From Anaerobacillus alkaliphilus (GTDB taxonomy: Bacteria > Bacillota > Bacilli > Bacillales > Anaerobacillaceae): a stretch of 64,000 nucleotides of DNA. Shown piece by piece: positions 51,215 to 58,851 of the stretch. The position numbers and the translations under genes were made by a program. The stretch spans positions 310,001 through 374,000 of the forward strand of contig NZ_QOUX01000001.1 in NCBI RefSeq assembly GCF_004116265.1. The letters are read 5' to 3'. The notes beneath the pieces are model-generated. The model saw only the letters and a list, made by a program, of their open reading frames with translations, ran no database searches and was not told the origin of the DNA. How positions within the stretch are numbered: position 1 is the stretch's first letter; the number at the start of each line of letters is the position of its first letter.

Positions 51215-51874
51215 ATTAAATTCTGGATAAAATTAGTTATTTCAATAAGTTTCATAACAATTACTAGTATCCTTTTAGTTAATACAACAACCATCCAAAT
51301 ACTACTTTCTGGAGATGTTGAAGCTTTTTTAGCATCAGTTAGTGATCAGCCTCTTCCATTATTAGGAATTACACTTGTGTTAATGATGGTTCAAAATATT
51401 ATAAGCTTTATACCACTGATACTAATTCTTACAATAAATGTTTTGTCTTACGGCTTTTTTTACGGTTTGCTATGGAGCTGGGGTTCTAGTATAGTAGCTG
51501 CTTCACTTGTTTTTATAGTAGTCCGGTATGTATTCAAAAGTAATCTACTAAATAAAGTGAGTGTAACGCTAAAGGGAAAAGTAGAACAAAACGGGTTTAC
51601 GTATGTACTATTGGCTAGGATTTTCCCGTTTTTTCCTACGAGCTTAGTAAATATAGGTTGTGGTGTGACTACAATTAAGTATAAAGACTTCTTATTAGCT
51701 ACAGGATTGGGAAATCTGGTCTATTTCTTTGTGTTGTCAGCGGTTCCATTTGGAATTTTAAAAGGGGATCCAACTTTTCTTTTAGTGATCTTAATCGCTG
51801 TGATTATTACGTTTTTGATGATAAGAAAATTTAGGAGGAAGTCTCCTACTACTGTAAAGAATTTGGCTGAGTAA
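51215..51874 (+). CDS. TVP38/TMEM64 (DedA-like) membrane protein, apparent ATT start
   Basis: A 219-residue membrane protein with about six helices. Family marks are LPLLGITLVLMMVQNIISF (about 54-72) and GFTYVLLARIFPFFPTSLVN (about 128-147). The family acts in membrane lipid or undecaprenyl-phosphate flipping in some members. Its natural N-terminus (KFWIKLVISISFITITSIL) lies in frame upstream of the first ATG (51377), and the ideal ribosome binding site AGAGGTGAT (51201-51209) points to ATT at 51215 (5 nt spacing) or ATC at 51212. No ATG, GTG or TTG is available in frame there. The GTTCA direct repeat upstream suggests control by the downstream two-component system. Confidence 0.72.
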   Translation: MKFWIKLVISISFITITSILLVNTTTIQILLSGDVEAFLASVSDQPLPLLGITLVLMMVQNIISFIPLILILTINVLSYGFFYGLLWSWGSSIVAASLVFIVVRYVFKSNLLNKVSVTLKGKVEQNGFTYVLLARIFPFFPTSLVNIGCGVTTIKYKDFLLATGLGNLVYFFVLSAVPFGILKGDPTFLLVILIAVIITFLMIRKFRRKSPTTVKNLAE

Positions 51875-51895
51875 AAATCTCAGGAAATTCATAGC

Positions 51896-51930
51896 TTGTT
51901 CATATTTAGTTCATATTAGGATGTTAAACT
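51896..51930 (+). promoter_or_regulatory. Promoter with OmpR-type direct repeat, two-component operon
   Basis: TTGTTCATATTTAGTTCATA (51896-51915) has two GTTCATA half-sites 11 bp apart. A -10 candidate, TAAACT, begins at 51925, again 29 bp from the start of the box. It is nearly identical to the box of the TVP38 gene, suggesting autoregulation by the encoded response regulator. Confidence 0.65.
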
Positions 51931-52019
51931 TTATTCATCATAGTAAATAACCAGAATGAAGCAAAACTAATAGTGGACTGATGAGAGGTTAACCTTCCGC
52001 AATAAAAGGAGTTTTGCAT

Positions 52020-52709
52020 ATGAAACAACTAAGATTATTAGTCATTGATGACGATCCGAATATCTGTGAATTAATTAGATTATATGGTGAAAAGGCTGGT
52101 TATGATGTAACACATGCTAATGACGGTTTAAAAGGTGTAGATGCTTTCTTTGAATTTTCCCCTGATTTAGTCGTGCTAGATATTATGTTGCCAGGTTTAA
52201 GTGGCTGGGAGGTTTGTCAAGAAATCAGACACGAGTCACAAATACCCATTATTATGCTAACTGGAAAAGGAGAAAGTTACGACAAGATTAAGGGACTAGA
52301 TCTTGGAGCGGATGATTACGTTGTAAAGCCCTTTGATCCAAAAGAGCTTTTAGCAAGAATGAAAGCTGTCCTAAGAAGATATAACATTTTCAATGGGGAG
52401 CAAGACGTGCTTTCATTTTCGGGGTTAATCATTGATATGAAACAATATAAAATTGAGAGTCAAGACGAACAAATCACGATGCCTCCAAAAGAGATTGAGT
52501 TACTCTATTACTTGGCTAATCATACGAACCGTGTATTTACACGCCAGCAGTTGCTGGACCAAATTTGGGGATATGATTTTGAGGGTGATCCCAGAACTGT
52601 AGATGTTCATATTAAAAGGATAAGGGAAAAATTAGGGAAGGATAACCCGAACTGGGAGCTAAAAACATTACGTGGAATTGGCTATAAGTTTGAGGTGACC
52701 AATCCATGA
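52020..52709 (+). CDS. OmpR/PhoB-type response regulator
   Basis: The ATG at 52020 follows AAAGGAG. The 229-residue protein has a receiver domain (acidic pocket D10-D12, phosphorylated D54 in VVLDIMLPG, K103 in VVKPFDP) and a winged-helix DNA-binding domain (about 135-225: MPPKEIELLYYLANH, RTVDVHIKRIREKLG, LRGIGYKF). It is co-translated with the kinase gene (4-nt overlap). The upstream direct repeat at 51896 is a likely own operator. Length matches YclJ of B. subtilis, and the repeats recall the TTCATA-type sites reported for YclJ, but I cannot prove orthology. Confidence 0.92.
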   Translation: MKQLRLLVIDDDPNICELIRLYGEKAGYDVTHANDGLKGVDAFFEFSPDLVVLDIMLPGLSGWEVCQEIRHESQIPIIMLTGKGESYDKIKGLDLGADDYVVKPFDPKELLARMKAVLRRYNIFNGEQDVLSFSGLIIDMKQYKIESQDEQITMPPKEIELLYYLANHTNRVFTRQQLLDQIWGYDFEGDPRTVDVHIKRIREKLGKDNPNWELKTLRGIGYKFEVTNP

Positions 52710-54124
52710 GGATTCGATCAAGTATCTTTACAAAGTTATTTAGTACCTATGTACTAAGTTCAATTGCTGCCTTTCTAATTTTTAGTACTGTCTTGTATGT
52801 CTTGTTCCAACAAGATTTGAAGGGAGATTTCCTAAGTACCCTGCATGCACAACATGAGCAAGTAGAGAGAACACTTCAATTAGCCTATGAAGAAGGGCAA
52901 AATAAGGAAGCGATTATTTCTACGCTCGGTTTTAATAATGATAATAGCCATAAAAATATTTACCTTTATGGAGAAAATGGTGAGTTATTGCATTTGTTTT
53001 CTGATTCAGAGGAGCCACTTCATATCGAGCAGGAGTTTATTGAACAAGCTCTTAGTGGGAACCCAGTCAATGAGTTCGTGAATGAAAAGGGGCATAGGAT
53101 ATTCTTGATGGTTTCACCAATAGAGAGTAATACATTGGTTGAATTTCAGGAAAAAGTATTAGTGATTGCACTACATGGCTATGACTCAGTAGCCAAAAGT
53201 ATTAAAGGTATGTTTATGTTGGCAGGTCTTATTACTACAATCGTAGCCACTTGTTTCTTATTTCTAGTATCAAAAAAACTCTCAGCACCATTACAAACTA
53301 TGAATGTTGTTGCAATGGAATATGCTCGAGGCAATTTTGATCGAAAAGTAAAAGTTGCTGGAGATGATGAAATAGGACAATTAGGTGAAACGTTAAATCA
53401 TATGGCAAGTGAATTAGCTAGTTTAGATAATATGAGAAAAGAGTTTGTCGCTAATGTTTCTCATGATATGCGTTCGCCTTTAACATCAATTAATGGTTTT
53501 GTAGGGGCTATGTTAGATGGGACGATTCCTCAACAGGATCAAAAGCGGTATCTGCATTTAATGAAAGATGAAACGGAGAGGCTGATCAAGCTAGTAAACG
53601 ATTTATTAGACATCGCCAGAATAGAGGCTGGACAAGTTTCTATACAACCACAAAATTATAATATTTCAGAGCAAATCCGTAAATTAATGGCGAAACTTGA
53701 ACCACAATTAACGAAACAAAAGCTAGAAATTGAAATCCAATCCAATCAGGATGATGACTTATACGTATTTGCTGATAAGGATCGATTTGACCAAGTACTA
53801 GGAAATCTAATTGAAAATGCCGTTCACTTCTCTCCACAAAAAGGAATTGTGACAGTGAGGGTACTGGGTATCGGTAGAGAAGTTTCTATTTCTATTGAAG
53901 ATCAAGGCCCAGGTATTCCGCGAGAAGAACTTAGCCACATCTGGGATCGGTTTTTTAAGGTAGATAAAGCCCGAAGTCAAAAAGTTGGAACCGGTATTGG
54001 GTTATCAATTGTAAAACATATTATTGATTTACACGGAGCAAGAATTGATGTTGAAAGTGAAGTAGGGAACGGTACAACATTCTCAATTACGTTACCGATG
54101 GCAAGCAAAATAGCAAAAGAATAG
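52706..54124 (+). CDS. Membrane sensor histidine kinase
   Basis: A 472-residue kinase. TM1 is at about 13-35 and TM2 about 165-190, enclosing a 130-residue extracytoplasmic sensor region (PAS-like or unclassified). A HAMP domain (about 190-240) follows, then a HisKA domain with phosphorylated H253 in [14 protein letters not shown], and a HATPase domain with N-box [12 protein letters not shown]1 DQGPGIP and G2 GTGIGLSI. All catalytic motifs are intact. It overlaps the regulator gene by 4 nt. The signal is unknown. Length matches YclK (about 473 aa). Confidence 0.92.
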   Translation: MRIRSSIFTKLFSTYVLSSIAAFLIFSTVLYVLFQQDLKGDFLSTLHAQHEQVERTLQLAYEEGQNKEAIISTLGFNNDNSHKNIYLYGENGELLHLFSDSEEPLHIEQEFIEQALSGNPVNEFVNEKGHRIFLMVSPIESNTLVEFQEKVLVIALHGYDSVAKSIKGMFMLAGLITTIVATCFLFLVSKKLSAPLQTMNVVAMEYARGNFDRKVKVAGDDEIGQLGETLNHMASELASLDNMRKEFVANVSHDMRSPLTSINGFVGAMLDGTIPQQDQKRYLHLMKDETERLIKLVNDLLDIARIEAGQVSIQPQNYNISEQIRKLMAKLEPQLTKQKLEIEIQSNQDDDLYVFADKDRFDQVLGNLIENAVHFSPQKGIVTVRVLGIGREVSISIEDQGPGIPREELSHIWDRFFKVDKARSQKVGTGIGLSIVKHIIDLHGARIDVESEVGNGTTFSITLPMASKIAKE

Positions 54125-54140
54125 AGAGGAGAAATGTTTA

Positions 54141-54536
54141 ATGATAACGATTTATACAACTCCAGGGTGTTCGTCATCAAGAAAGGCAAAAGCATGGTTG
54201 AAAGAGCATAATATTGAATTTGTTGAACGTAATATGTTAACACACAGACCTTCAGTTGCTGAAATTAAAACAATGGTAGGGAAGACGGAGGATGGGGTAG
54301 ATGAAATTATTTCTACAAGGTCGCAAATATTTAAAAAATTAGGTCTTGATTTAGAAACGCTTTCTATTCAAAAACTGTTTAAAGTTGTTAGTGAAAATCC
54401 TTGCTTCTTACGTAGCCCAATTATCGTTGATGAAAAACGACTCTTAGCGGGATTTAGCGAAATTGAAATTAGACGATTTTTGCCAAGAAAAACACGAAAA
54501 TTTTATTTGCAACAAGCACAGTTATTAGTCAATTAA
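54141..54536 (+). CDS. Spx-family regulator with one redox cysteine (CxxS)
   Basis: The 131-residue protein aligns along its whole length with Spx (131 aa): [20 protein letters not shown] at the N-terminus, [20 protein letters not shown], then [20 protein letters not shown] and RRFLPRK. Spx binds the alpha C-terminal domain of RNA polymerase and activates thiol-stress genes through a C10-x-x-C13 disulfide. Here the second cysteine is replaced by serine (C10-S-S-S13), so the switch cannot form. A second cysteine is at about 93. It is transcribed 17 nt after the kinase gene, with AGAGGAG upstream. Confidence 0.87.
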   Translation: MITIYTTPGCSSSRKAKAWLKEHNIEFVERNMLTHRPSVAEIKTMVGKTEDGVDEIISTRSQIFKKLGLDLETLSIQKLFKVVSENPCFLRSPIIVDEKRLLAGFSEIEIRRFLPRKTRKFYLQQAQLLVN

Positions 54537-54540
54537 TGAT

Positions 54541-54580
54541 AAAAACGTCAGTCACTGGGAATAAAGTGACTGACGTTTTT
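54541..54580 (+). terminator. Intrinsic terminator of the TCS/Spx operon
   Basis: Perfect 16-bp stem AAAAACGTCAGTCACT / AGTGACTGACGTTTTT with an 8-nt loop and further T. Confidence 0.92.
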
Positions 54581-54622
54581 TTTTCGTAATAGAAACCTCG
54601 CAAGAAGCTGAGATAAAAGTTC

Positions 54623-54841
54623 CTAATTGACTTTCTTATAAACTTTTTTATATAACTCTTTTGCTGTATCACAAGCAATTACTTTACCATTTACAATTGA
54701 AAACGGGCAATGTTTACAAGTTTTGCATTCGCCCATGCACCCTTTTCGCTTGATTTTTATATCTAAATCCAGTGCTTTTAACTTTTTATAGACTTTTTTT
54801 GTTTTAAAGTCATTTTCACGACAAAAATACACTTTATCCAT
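54623..54841 (-). CDS. DUF1450 cysteine-rich protein, YuzB-like
   Basis: The 72-residue protein has cysteines in the pattern FC, then GCMGECKTCKHCPF (about 34-47) and IACD (about 54-58), the DUF1450/YuzB layout. This may bind an iron-sulfur cluster or metal, and the fold is thioredoxin-ferredoxin-like by family. It is preceded by GAGGTG. The function is unknown. It is a single gene; the terminator to its left belongs to the Spx operon. Confidence 0.8.
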   Translation of the reverse strand: MDKVYFCRENDFKTKKVYKKLKALDLDIKIKRKGCMGECKTCKHCPFSIVNGKVIACDTAKELYKKVYKKVN

Positions 54842-54968
54842 CTATGTATCACCTCACGAGGTTAATTGAAAATGATTATCACTTTCTTTTATTATAGCTA
54901 GAAATAGTCCTATCGTCACGTGAAAATTTAGCGAAAGGCTTGTCTTTTTTGTGTGAAATTATGGTAGA

Positions 54969-55799
54969 CTACATAATCCAGTTCTTAACTAGTTGTATTT
55001 CCTCTTGATGGGTGTACTTTTCGTCGTCTGGTGTTTCTAATATTAACGGAATTCCTTTTATGACATCTGATGTTAAGAAGCTTTCCAACTGTTCTTGGGA
55101 AATATGGCCGTCTTTCAAGTTGGCATGTCGATCTTTTCGTTTACCTGATGGGTATTTAGAGTTGTTAAGGTGAACGGCCTTTAAGTGTTCAAAGTAACCT
55201 AGCTCTCTACCTTTTTGAGCAACCTCATCCCAATTTTCTCCGGTCCATAAACCACTTGCAAACGCATGACAAGTATCGAAGCAAAAGCCAATTTTTTCAG
55301 GATTGCTTGTTAATTTACGGACTTGTACCATTTCTTCTAAGGTAATGCCCATATTTGTTCCTGCGCCAGCATTATTTTCAATTAATAATAACGACTTTCC
55401 ATGCCAACTGTTAAGTACTTCATTTAATATCGTGATCATTTTTCTATAGCCATCAAGAGTTGGCTCGCCCTTCATTGTCCCGAAATGAACGACAATTCCA
55501 ATAGATCTGCAGGCTTCAGCAATCTCTAGGTCATTAAGAAGAGAGGCGACAATTTGAGCTTCACTCTCACCAGCTTCAGGGATTAATTTTGTTGGGTAAG
55601 GAGTGTGGGCGATAGAAACGATTGATTTTTCCTTACAGAAGTTTGCGCAGCCTTGTGCTGATTGCTGACTAAAATCTTTTACTGTTAGACTACGTGGGTT
55701 TTTCGGAAAGTACTGAAATGCTGTTGCTCCAATGGAAAAAGCTTTCTTTGCCGCTTGCTCATAACCGTTCCTGATACTAACATGACTTCCAATATACAT
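54969..55799 (-). CDS. nfo: Endonuclease IV (deoxyribonuclease IV)
   Basis: An AP endonuclease of base excision repair that cuts 5' of abasic sites. I chose the ATG at 55797-55799 because GGAG lies 9 nt upstream; an ATG three codons earlier abuts that site. The 276-residue TIM-barrel protein has MYIGSHVSI at the start, VHFGT (about 108), LIENNAGAGTN (about 139-149), GFCFDTCHAFASG (about 171-183) and HLNNSKYPSGKRKDRHANL. The zinc ligands are thus all present. It follows the glycosylase gene by 15 nt, a natural pairing in repair. Confidence 0.92.
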   Translation of the reverse strand: MYIGSHVSIRNGYEQAAKKAFSIGATAFQYFPKNPRSLTVKDFSQQSAQGCANFCKEKSIVSIAHTPYPTKLIPEAGESEAQIVASLLNDLEIAEACRSIGIVVHFGTMKGEPTLDGYRKMITILNEVLNSWHGKSLLLIENNAGAGTNMGITLEEMVQVRKLTSNPEKIGFCFDTCHAFASGLWTGENWDEVAQKGRELGYFEHLKAVHLNNSKYPSGKRKDRHANLKDGHISQEQLESFLTSDVIKGIPLILETPDDEKYTHQEEIQLVKNWIM

Positions 55800-55814
55800 C
55801 CGTTTCATCTCCGA

Positions 55815-56618
55815 TCAATGCTGACAGTTTGGACAATAAAAAGTTTTTTTAGAAGAAATAATTTCTAAAACGATGTTTGTACCACACTGTAAGCAAGGCT
55901 TACCTTCTCTATCATATACAAGAGTTTGGTAACTTCCTGTTAACGTATCTCCTTTAAAAAATGGATCATCCATATAGCCACCTTGCTCAATTCCTCTGAG
56001 TAGTGCTTTTTTCATTCCAATGTATAAGTTTGTCTTTTCCTGTTCAGTTAGTTCGTTTAACTTCCTTGTCGGTTTAATTTTTGCAACAAAACAAATCTCA
56101 TCCGAGTAGCAGTTACCAATGCCCGCGATAAACGATTGATTTACTAACGTTGTTTTTAGCATGCCACGTCGATTTTTTACAAGATCCAAAAAAGCCTCTT
56201 GTGATAGTTCTGCATCAAGTGGTTCAGGACCTAGCTTTGCAAATTCCTCATGTAATTGCTTGTCATCTAGTAAATGGAGATAACCGAGACGAAGTCCTAT
56301 GAAATATAAATCACCAGTGGGAGTCGAAAGAATGATTTGCTTGGTCCGATCGGGACTATCATCCTCATTTCCAAAAAACATCCAACCACCAAGCATCAAA
56401 TGGAGAACTAAGTTTTTTCCAGAACTAAGTCGAAAGATAAGGTGTTTGGCTCTTCGTTGGATTTCTAAAACAGTGGTATTAGTAACTTCGTTTGTATATA
56501 ATGCCACAGGGACGTTAATTGATTTTTCTCGATTAATAACAATGTTTGTTATAGGCTTTCCTTTCATTTTCATATTTAAAAATTGTTTGTATGTTTCCAT
56601 TTCAGGTAATTCAGGCAT
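55815..56618 (-). CDS. Fpg/Nei family DNA glycosylase
   Basis: A 267-residue bifunctional glycosylase/AP-lyase that removes oxidised bases. The catalytic P2-E3 is in MPELPEMETY, the helix-two-turn-helix is in IAGIGNCYSDEICF (about 164-177), and the C-terminal zinc finger is CLQCG...CPNC (about 242-263). AAGGAG precedes the ATG. It may be a second Fpg/Nei paralogue, since the classical mutM of Bacillus lies by polA; it cannot be named precisely. It forms an operon with nfo (15 nt gap), so that glycosylase and AP endonuclease are made together. Confidence 0.9.
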   Translation of the reverse strand: MPELPEMETYKQFLNMKMKGKPITNIVINREKSINVPVALYTNEVTNTTVLEIQRRAKHLIFRLSSGKNLVLHLMLGGWMFFGNEDDSPDRTKQIILSTPTGDLYFIGLRLGYLHLLDDKQLHEEFAKLGPEPLDAELSQEAFLDLVKNRRGMLKTTLVNQSFIAGIGNCYSDEICFVAKIKPTRKLNELTEQEKTNLYIGMKKALLRGIEQGGYMDDPFFKGDTLTGSYQTLVYDREGKPCLQCGTNIVLEIISSKKTFYCPNCQH

Positions 56619-56871
56619 AAAATAAGCTCCTTAAGATGTGATATGTTAAGTATTTATAATAGTCAGGGGAAATATTAGAAGATTTCTGCGGATTTGCAAC
56701 TTTAGAAGCTGTTTTGGACTTCTGTCAAGAAAGTGGACGATTTTAAGAGAGAATTTTAATTGTGGTTGCTTATGTTTTATAGCTAAATTTGAATTCCTTG
56801 TGAGATTTAATCTATCTTAATATTCAAACAAATGCATGTGAGTCCCAAAGAAGAGATTTGTTCATTCCGCC

Positions 56872-56987
56872 GCGACTTGACTTTGAGCCTCTGCGGGTAT
56901 GTTTTCCAAACCACGAAGCCACCTGGTAATAACTCCATGTGGCTTGCCAAAAAAGGCTAACATACCCGCCTCTCCAAGTAAAGTCGC
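56872..56987. repeat. Long interrupted inverted repeat in the IS tail
   Basis: GCGACTTGACTT (56872) pairs with AAGTAAAGTCGC (to 56987) with one mismatch, GCGGGTATGTT (56893-56903) pairs perfectly with AACATACCCGC (56959-56969), and AAGCCAC (56916-56922) pairs with GTGGCTT (56939-56945). The 116-nt unit is more GC-rich than its surroundings. It could be a structured RNA or DNA element, or a nested miniature insertion. Confidence 0.7.
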
Positions 56988-57005
56988 TCAATATTGTGCA
57001 CCACC

Positions 57006-57902
57006 TTAAGCTGCTTGGTTTCCTCTAGTTTGTTTAGGGCCTTTACAAACCTTTCTTTCATACTCATTTGGTGATACATAACCTATTGTTGAATGGCTTC
57101 TTCTTTCGTTGTAAAAGCTCATAATATAATCCCAGATATCCCTTGTAGCTTCCTCGCGAGTACTATACTTACGTCGGTAGATTAATTCCTTCTTTAAGGT
57201 CGCAAAAAAAGACTCCATACATGCGTTGTCATAACAGTTTCCTTTACGGCTCATACTGATCTGAATGTTATATTCTTCTAGACATGAGATGTACTCTTTT
57301 GATGTATACTGAGAACCTCGATCTGAGTGATGGATCAAATTTTCTGATGGTTTTCTTGAATTAATTGCTCTGGCGAGAGCTTTTAAAGGTAGCTCCTTGG
57401 TCATAGTTTTATCTGTACTCCATCCAACAATCTTACGTGAGTATAAGTCCATGACAGTGGCTAAATATAGCCATCCTTCCATTGTCCATATATAAGTAAT
57501 ATCTGTTACCCAAACACGATCTGGCTGCTCTGGGTAAAATTCACGGTTCAGTAGATTAGGATAAATAGGATTACTGTGATTTGAGTCGGTAGTAACGACA
57601 AACCGTTGTTCCGGAATTGCCCGAAGCCCCATTTCTTTCATATATCTCCCAACTGTTTTCTCAGATACAGTATAGCCGAGTTTATGGAGCTCTCTAGTAA
57701 TTCTTGGACTGCCGAAAACTTCCCTATTTTTATAGAAAAGATTAGATATTTTCGCCTTTATCTTTTCCTTTTGTTTCTTTTCCTTAGTAACCTTATTGCC
57801 TTTTTTTAACCACTTGTAATAACCACTTTTTGACACTTTTAAGACAGAGCACATCTTCACAACCCGAAACTCATTTCGTTGTTCATAAATGAACTGAAAC
57901 AC
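57006..57902 (-). CDS. IS3 transposase OrfB (DDE catalytic domain)
   Basis: The 298-residue integrase-type transposase has the HTH-like region KSGYYKWLKKG (about 25-35) and an intact DDE triad: D134 (VWVTDITYIW), D194 (HHSDRGSQYTS) and E230 (CMESFFATLKKEL), with spacing D-59-D-35-E as in IS3. It starts at GTG overlapping the orfA stop by one nt. It is expected to be made as a fusion with OrfA by -1 frameshifting at the slippery site in orfA. Confidence 0.93.
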   Translation of the reverse strand: MFQFIYEQRNEFRVVKMCSVLKVSKSGYYKWLKKGNKVTKEKKQKEKIKAKISNLFYKNREVFGSPRITRELHKLGYTVSEKTVGRYMKEMGLRAIPEQRFVVTTDSNHSNPIYPNLLNREFYPEQPDRVWVTDITYIWTMEGWLYLATVMDLYSRKIVGWSTDKTMTKELPLKALARAINSRKPSENLIHHSDRGSQYTSKEYISCLEEYNIQISMSRKGNCYDNACMESFFATLKKELIYRRKYSTREEATRDIWDYIMSFYNERRSHSTIGYVSPNEYERKVCKGPKQTRGNQAA

Positions 57903-58240
57903 TATTTCTGGCTTTGCATGAAGATGCGCGCCGCCTTTTTTATGATTTCATTTTCCTCCTTTAGCTCATTAATTTGATCTAGTAGTTCTTTCTCACGTTT
58001 CTTAAACTCACTTGGTGTAATGTAACTTAAACCCTCTTGACTCATTTTAATCTTATTTCGGTAATCTTTTACCCATCGTGAAATTGTTTTAGGGGAGATA
58101 TCCATTTCTCTACCGACATCTGTAGCTTTTTTCCCCTCATCTACTACTAACTTTGCAATATACTCTTTAAATTCCTGATCGTAAGATCTACGCATAGTGA
58201 CACGCTCCGCTCTGTAAACTTGTGTTACAAGTCTCTCCAT
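57902..58240 (-). CDS. IS3 transposase OrfA (HTH protein)
   Basis: The 112-residue OrfA has a helix-turn-helix (YDQEFKEYIAKLVVDEGKKA, DVGREMDISPKTISRWVKDY) followed by a leucine-zipper coiled coil (LLDQINELKEENEIIKKAARIF). It binds the IS ends and regulates transposition. The frame contains A-AAA-AAG near its end, and a -1 shift there runs directly into orfB. Confidence 0.92.
   Translation of the reverse strand: MERLVTQVYRAERVTMRRSYDQEFKEYIAKLVVDEGKKATDVGREMDISPKTISRWVKDYRNKIKMSQEGLSYITPSEFKKREKELLDQINELKEENEIIKKAARIFMQSQK
57935..57941 (-). promoter_or_regulatory. Programmed -1 frameshift site of the IS3 element
   Basis: On the minus strand the heptamer A-AAA-AAG lies in the zero frame of orfA (ATA AAA AAG). 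A shift of -1 gives GGC GGC GCG CAT and, further on, reads GTG TTT CAG in the orfB frame without a stop, yielding the OrfAB transposase. Confidence 0.85.
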
Positions 58241-58466
58241 ATCGTGTCCACTTTATAGTCTATATTCAGTTTCGTGCTATTAATGACTGCGTAAGACATA
58301 ATTTGTAATATTAGCACCGTAGAAAATCGTAAATCTTGTCTAAACTTATATTTTTGTGAAGGAAAAAAGGGATTTGTATAGAAATAATAAAGTAGATAAT
58401 TACTGTTAAGTACAAAGTGATTTATGAGTATCTGATCATTGCAAATAAAAATTGTGGAGGGACATC

Positions 58467-58844
58467 ATGAATAGTTTAAGAGTTGCTGTATGTGACGATT
58501 CAATGTTGGTTAGAAAGAAATTGAAGGGGAGCCTCGAAGAACTTGGAATGAGTGTAGTAATTGAAGCCACAGATGGCTCTGATATAGTAGAAAAACTAAA
58601 AGAAACTAGCGATATTGATGTTCTATTTTTAGATATTGTGATGCCGAATAAAACGGGAATTGAAGCTCTAGAAGAACTGAAAAGTAATGAGAAAACAAAA
58701 GATATCAATGTAGTTATGGTAACATCTGTAGGTACCTCAAAACATGTCAAAGAAGCAGTTAAGTTAGGTGTTTTTGATTTCATGCAAAAACCAGTGGACA
58801 TCAACGTGCTTAGAACGATTTTAGAAAGAGTGAAAGGGGAGTAA
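58467..58844 (+). CDS. CheY-like single-domain response regulator
   Basis: The ATG at 58467 follows GGAGGG. The 125-residue protein is one receiver domain with D10-D11, phosphorylated D56 in LFLDIVMPNK, T86 in VMVTSVG and K108 in MQKPVD. There is no output domain. It is followed after 7 nt by a gene for a protein with a CheX-like domain, a probable phosphatase of CheY-P, so the two form one unit. No kinase gene is adjacent, so the phospho-donor is probably encoded elsewhere. Whether it acts in chemotaxis is unproven. Confidence 0.9.
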   Translation: MNSLRVAVCDDSMLVRKKLKGSLEELGMSVVIEATDGSDIVEKLKETSDIDVLFLDIVMPNKTGIEALEELKSNEKTKDINVVMVTSVGTSKHVKEAVKLGVFDFMQKPVDINVLRTILERVKGE

Positions 58845-58851
58845 TCTACAC

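Larger units (their letters stand above)
56730..58254 (-). mobile_element. IS3-family insertion sequence
   Basis: An IS3-type element with orfA (57902-58240) and orfB (57006-57902). Its ends carry imperfect inverted repeats AAAGTGGAC-GATTTTAAGAGAG (56730 on) and AAAGTGGACACGATATGGAG (reverse complement of the 58254 end). No direct target duplication is visible at these ends, so either the exact ends differ slightly or the duplication is lost. The orfs are intact, so the copy may be active. It has an unusually long 3' noncoding tail (275 bp) that contains the structured repeat at 56872-56987. Confidence 0.88.

Noticed and set aside
56640-56735. Target-site duplication of the IS3 element
   Set aside because: The bases next to the inverted repeats do not form a direct repeat of 3 to 4 nt on either side, so none is claimed.
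58436-58804. Antisense reading frame across the CheY-like gene
   Set aside because: It is a shadow of the receiver-domain gene, without ribosome binding site or recognisable protein features.
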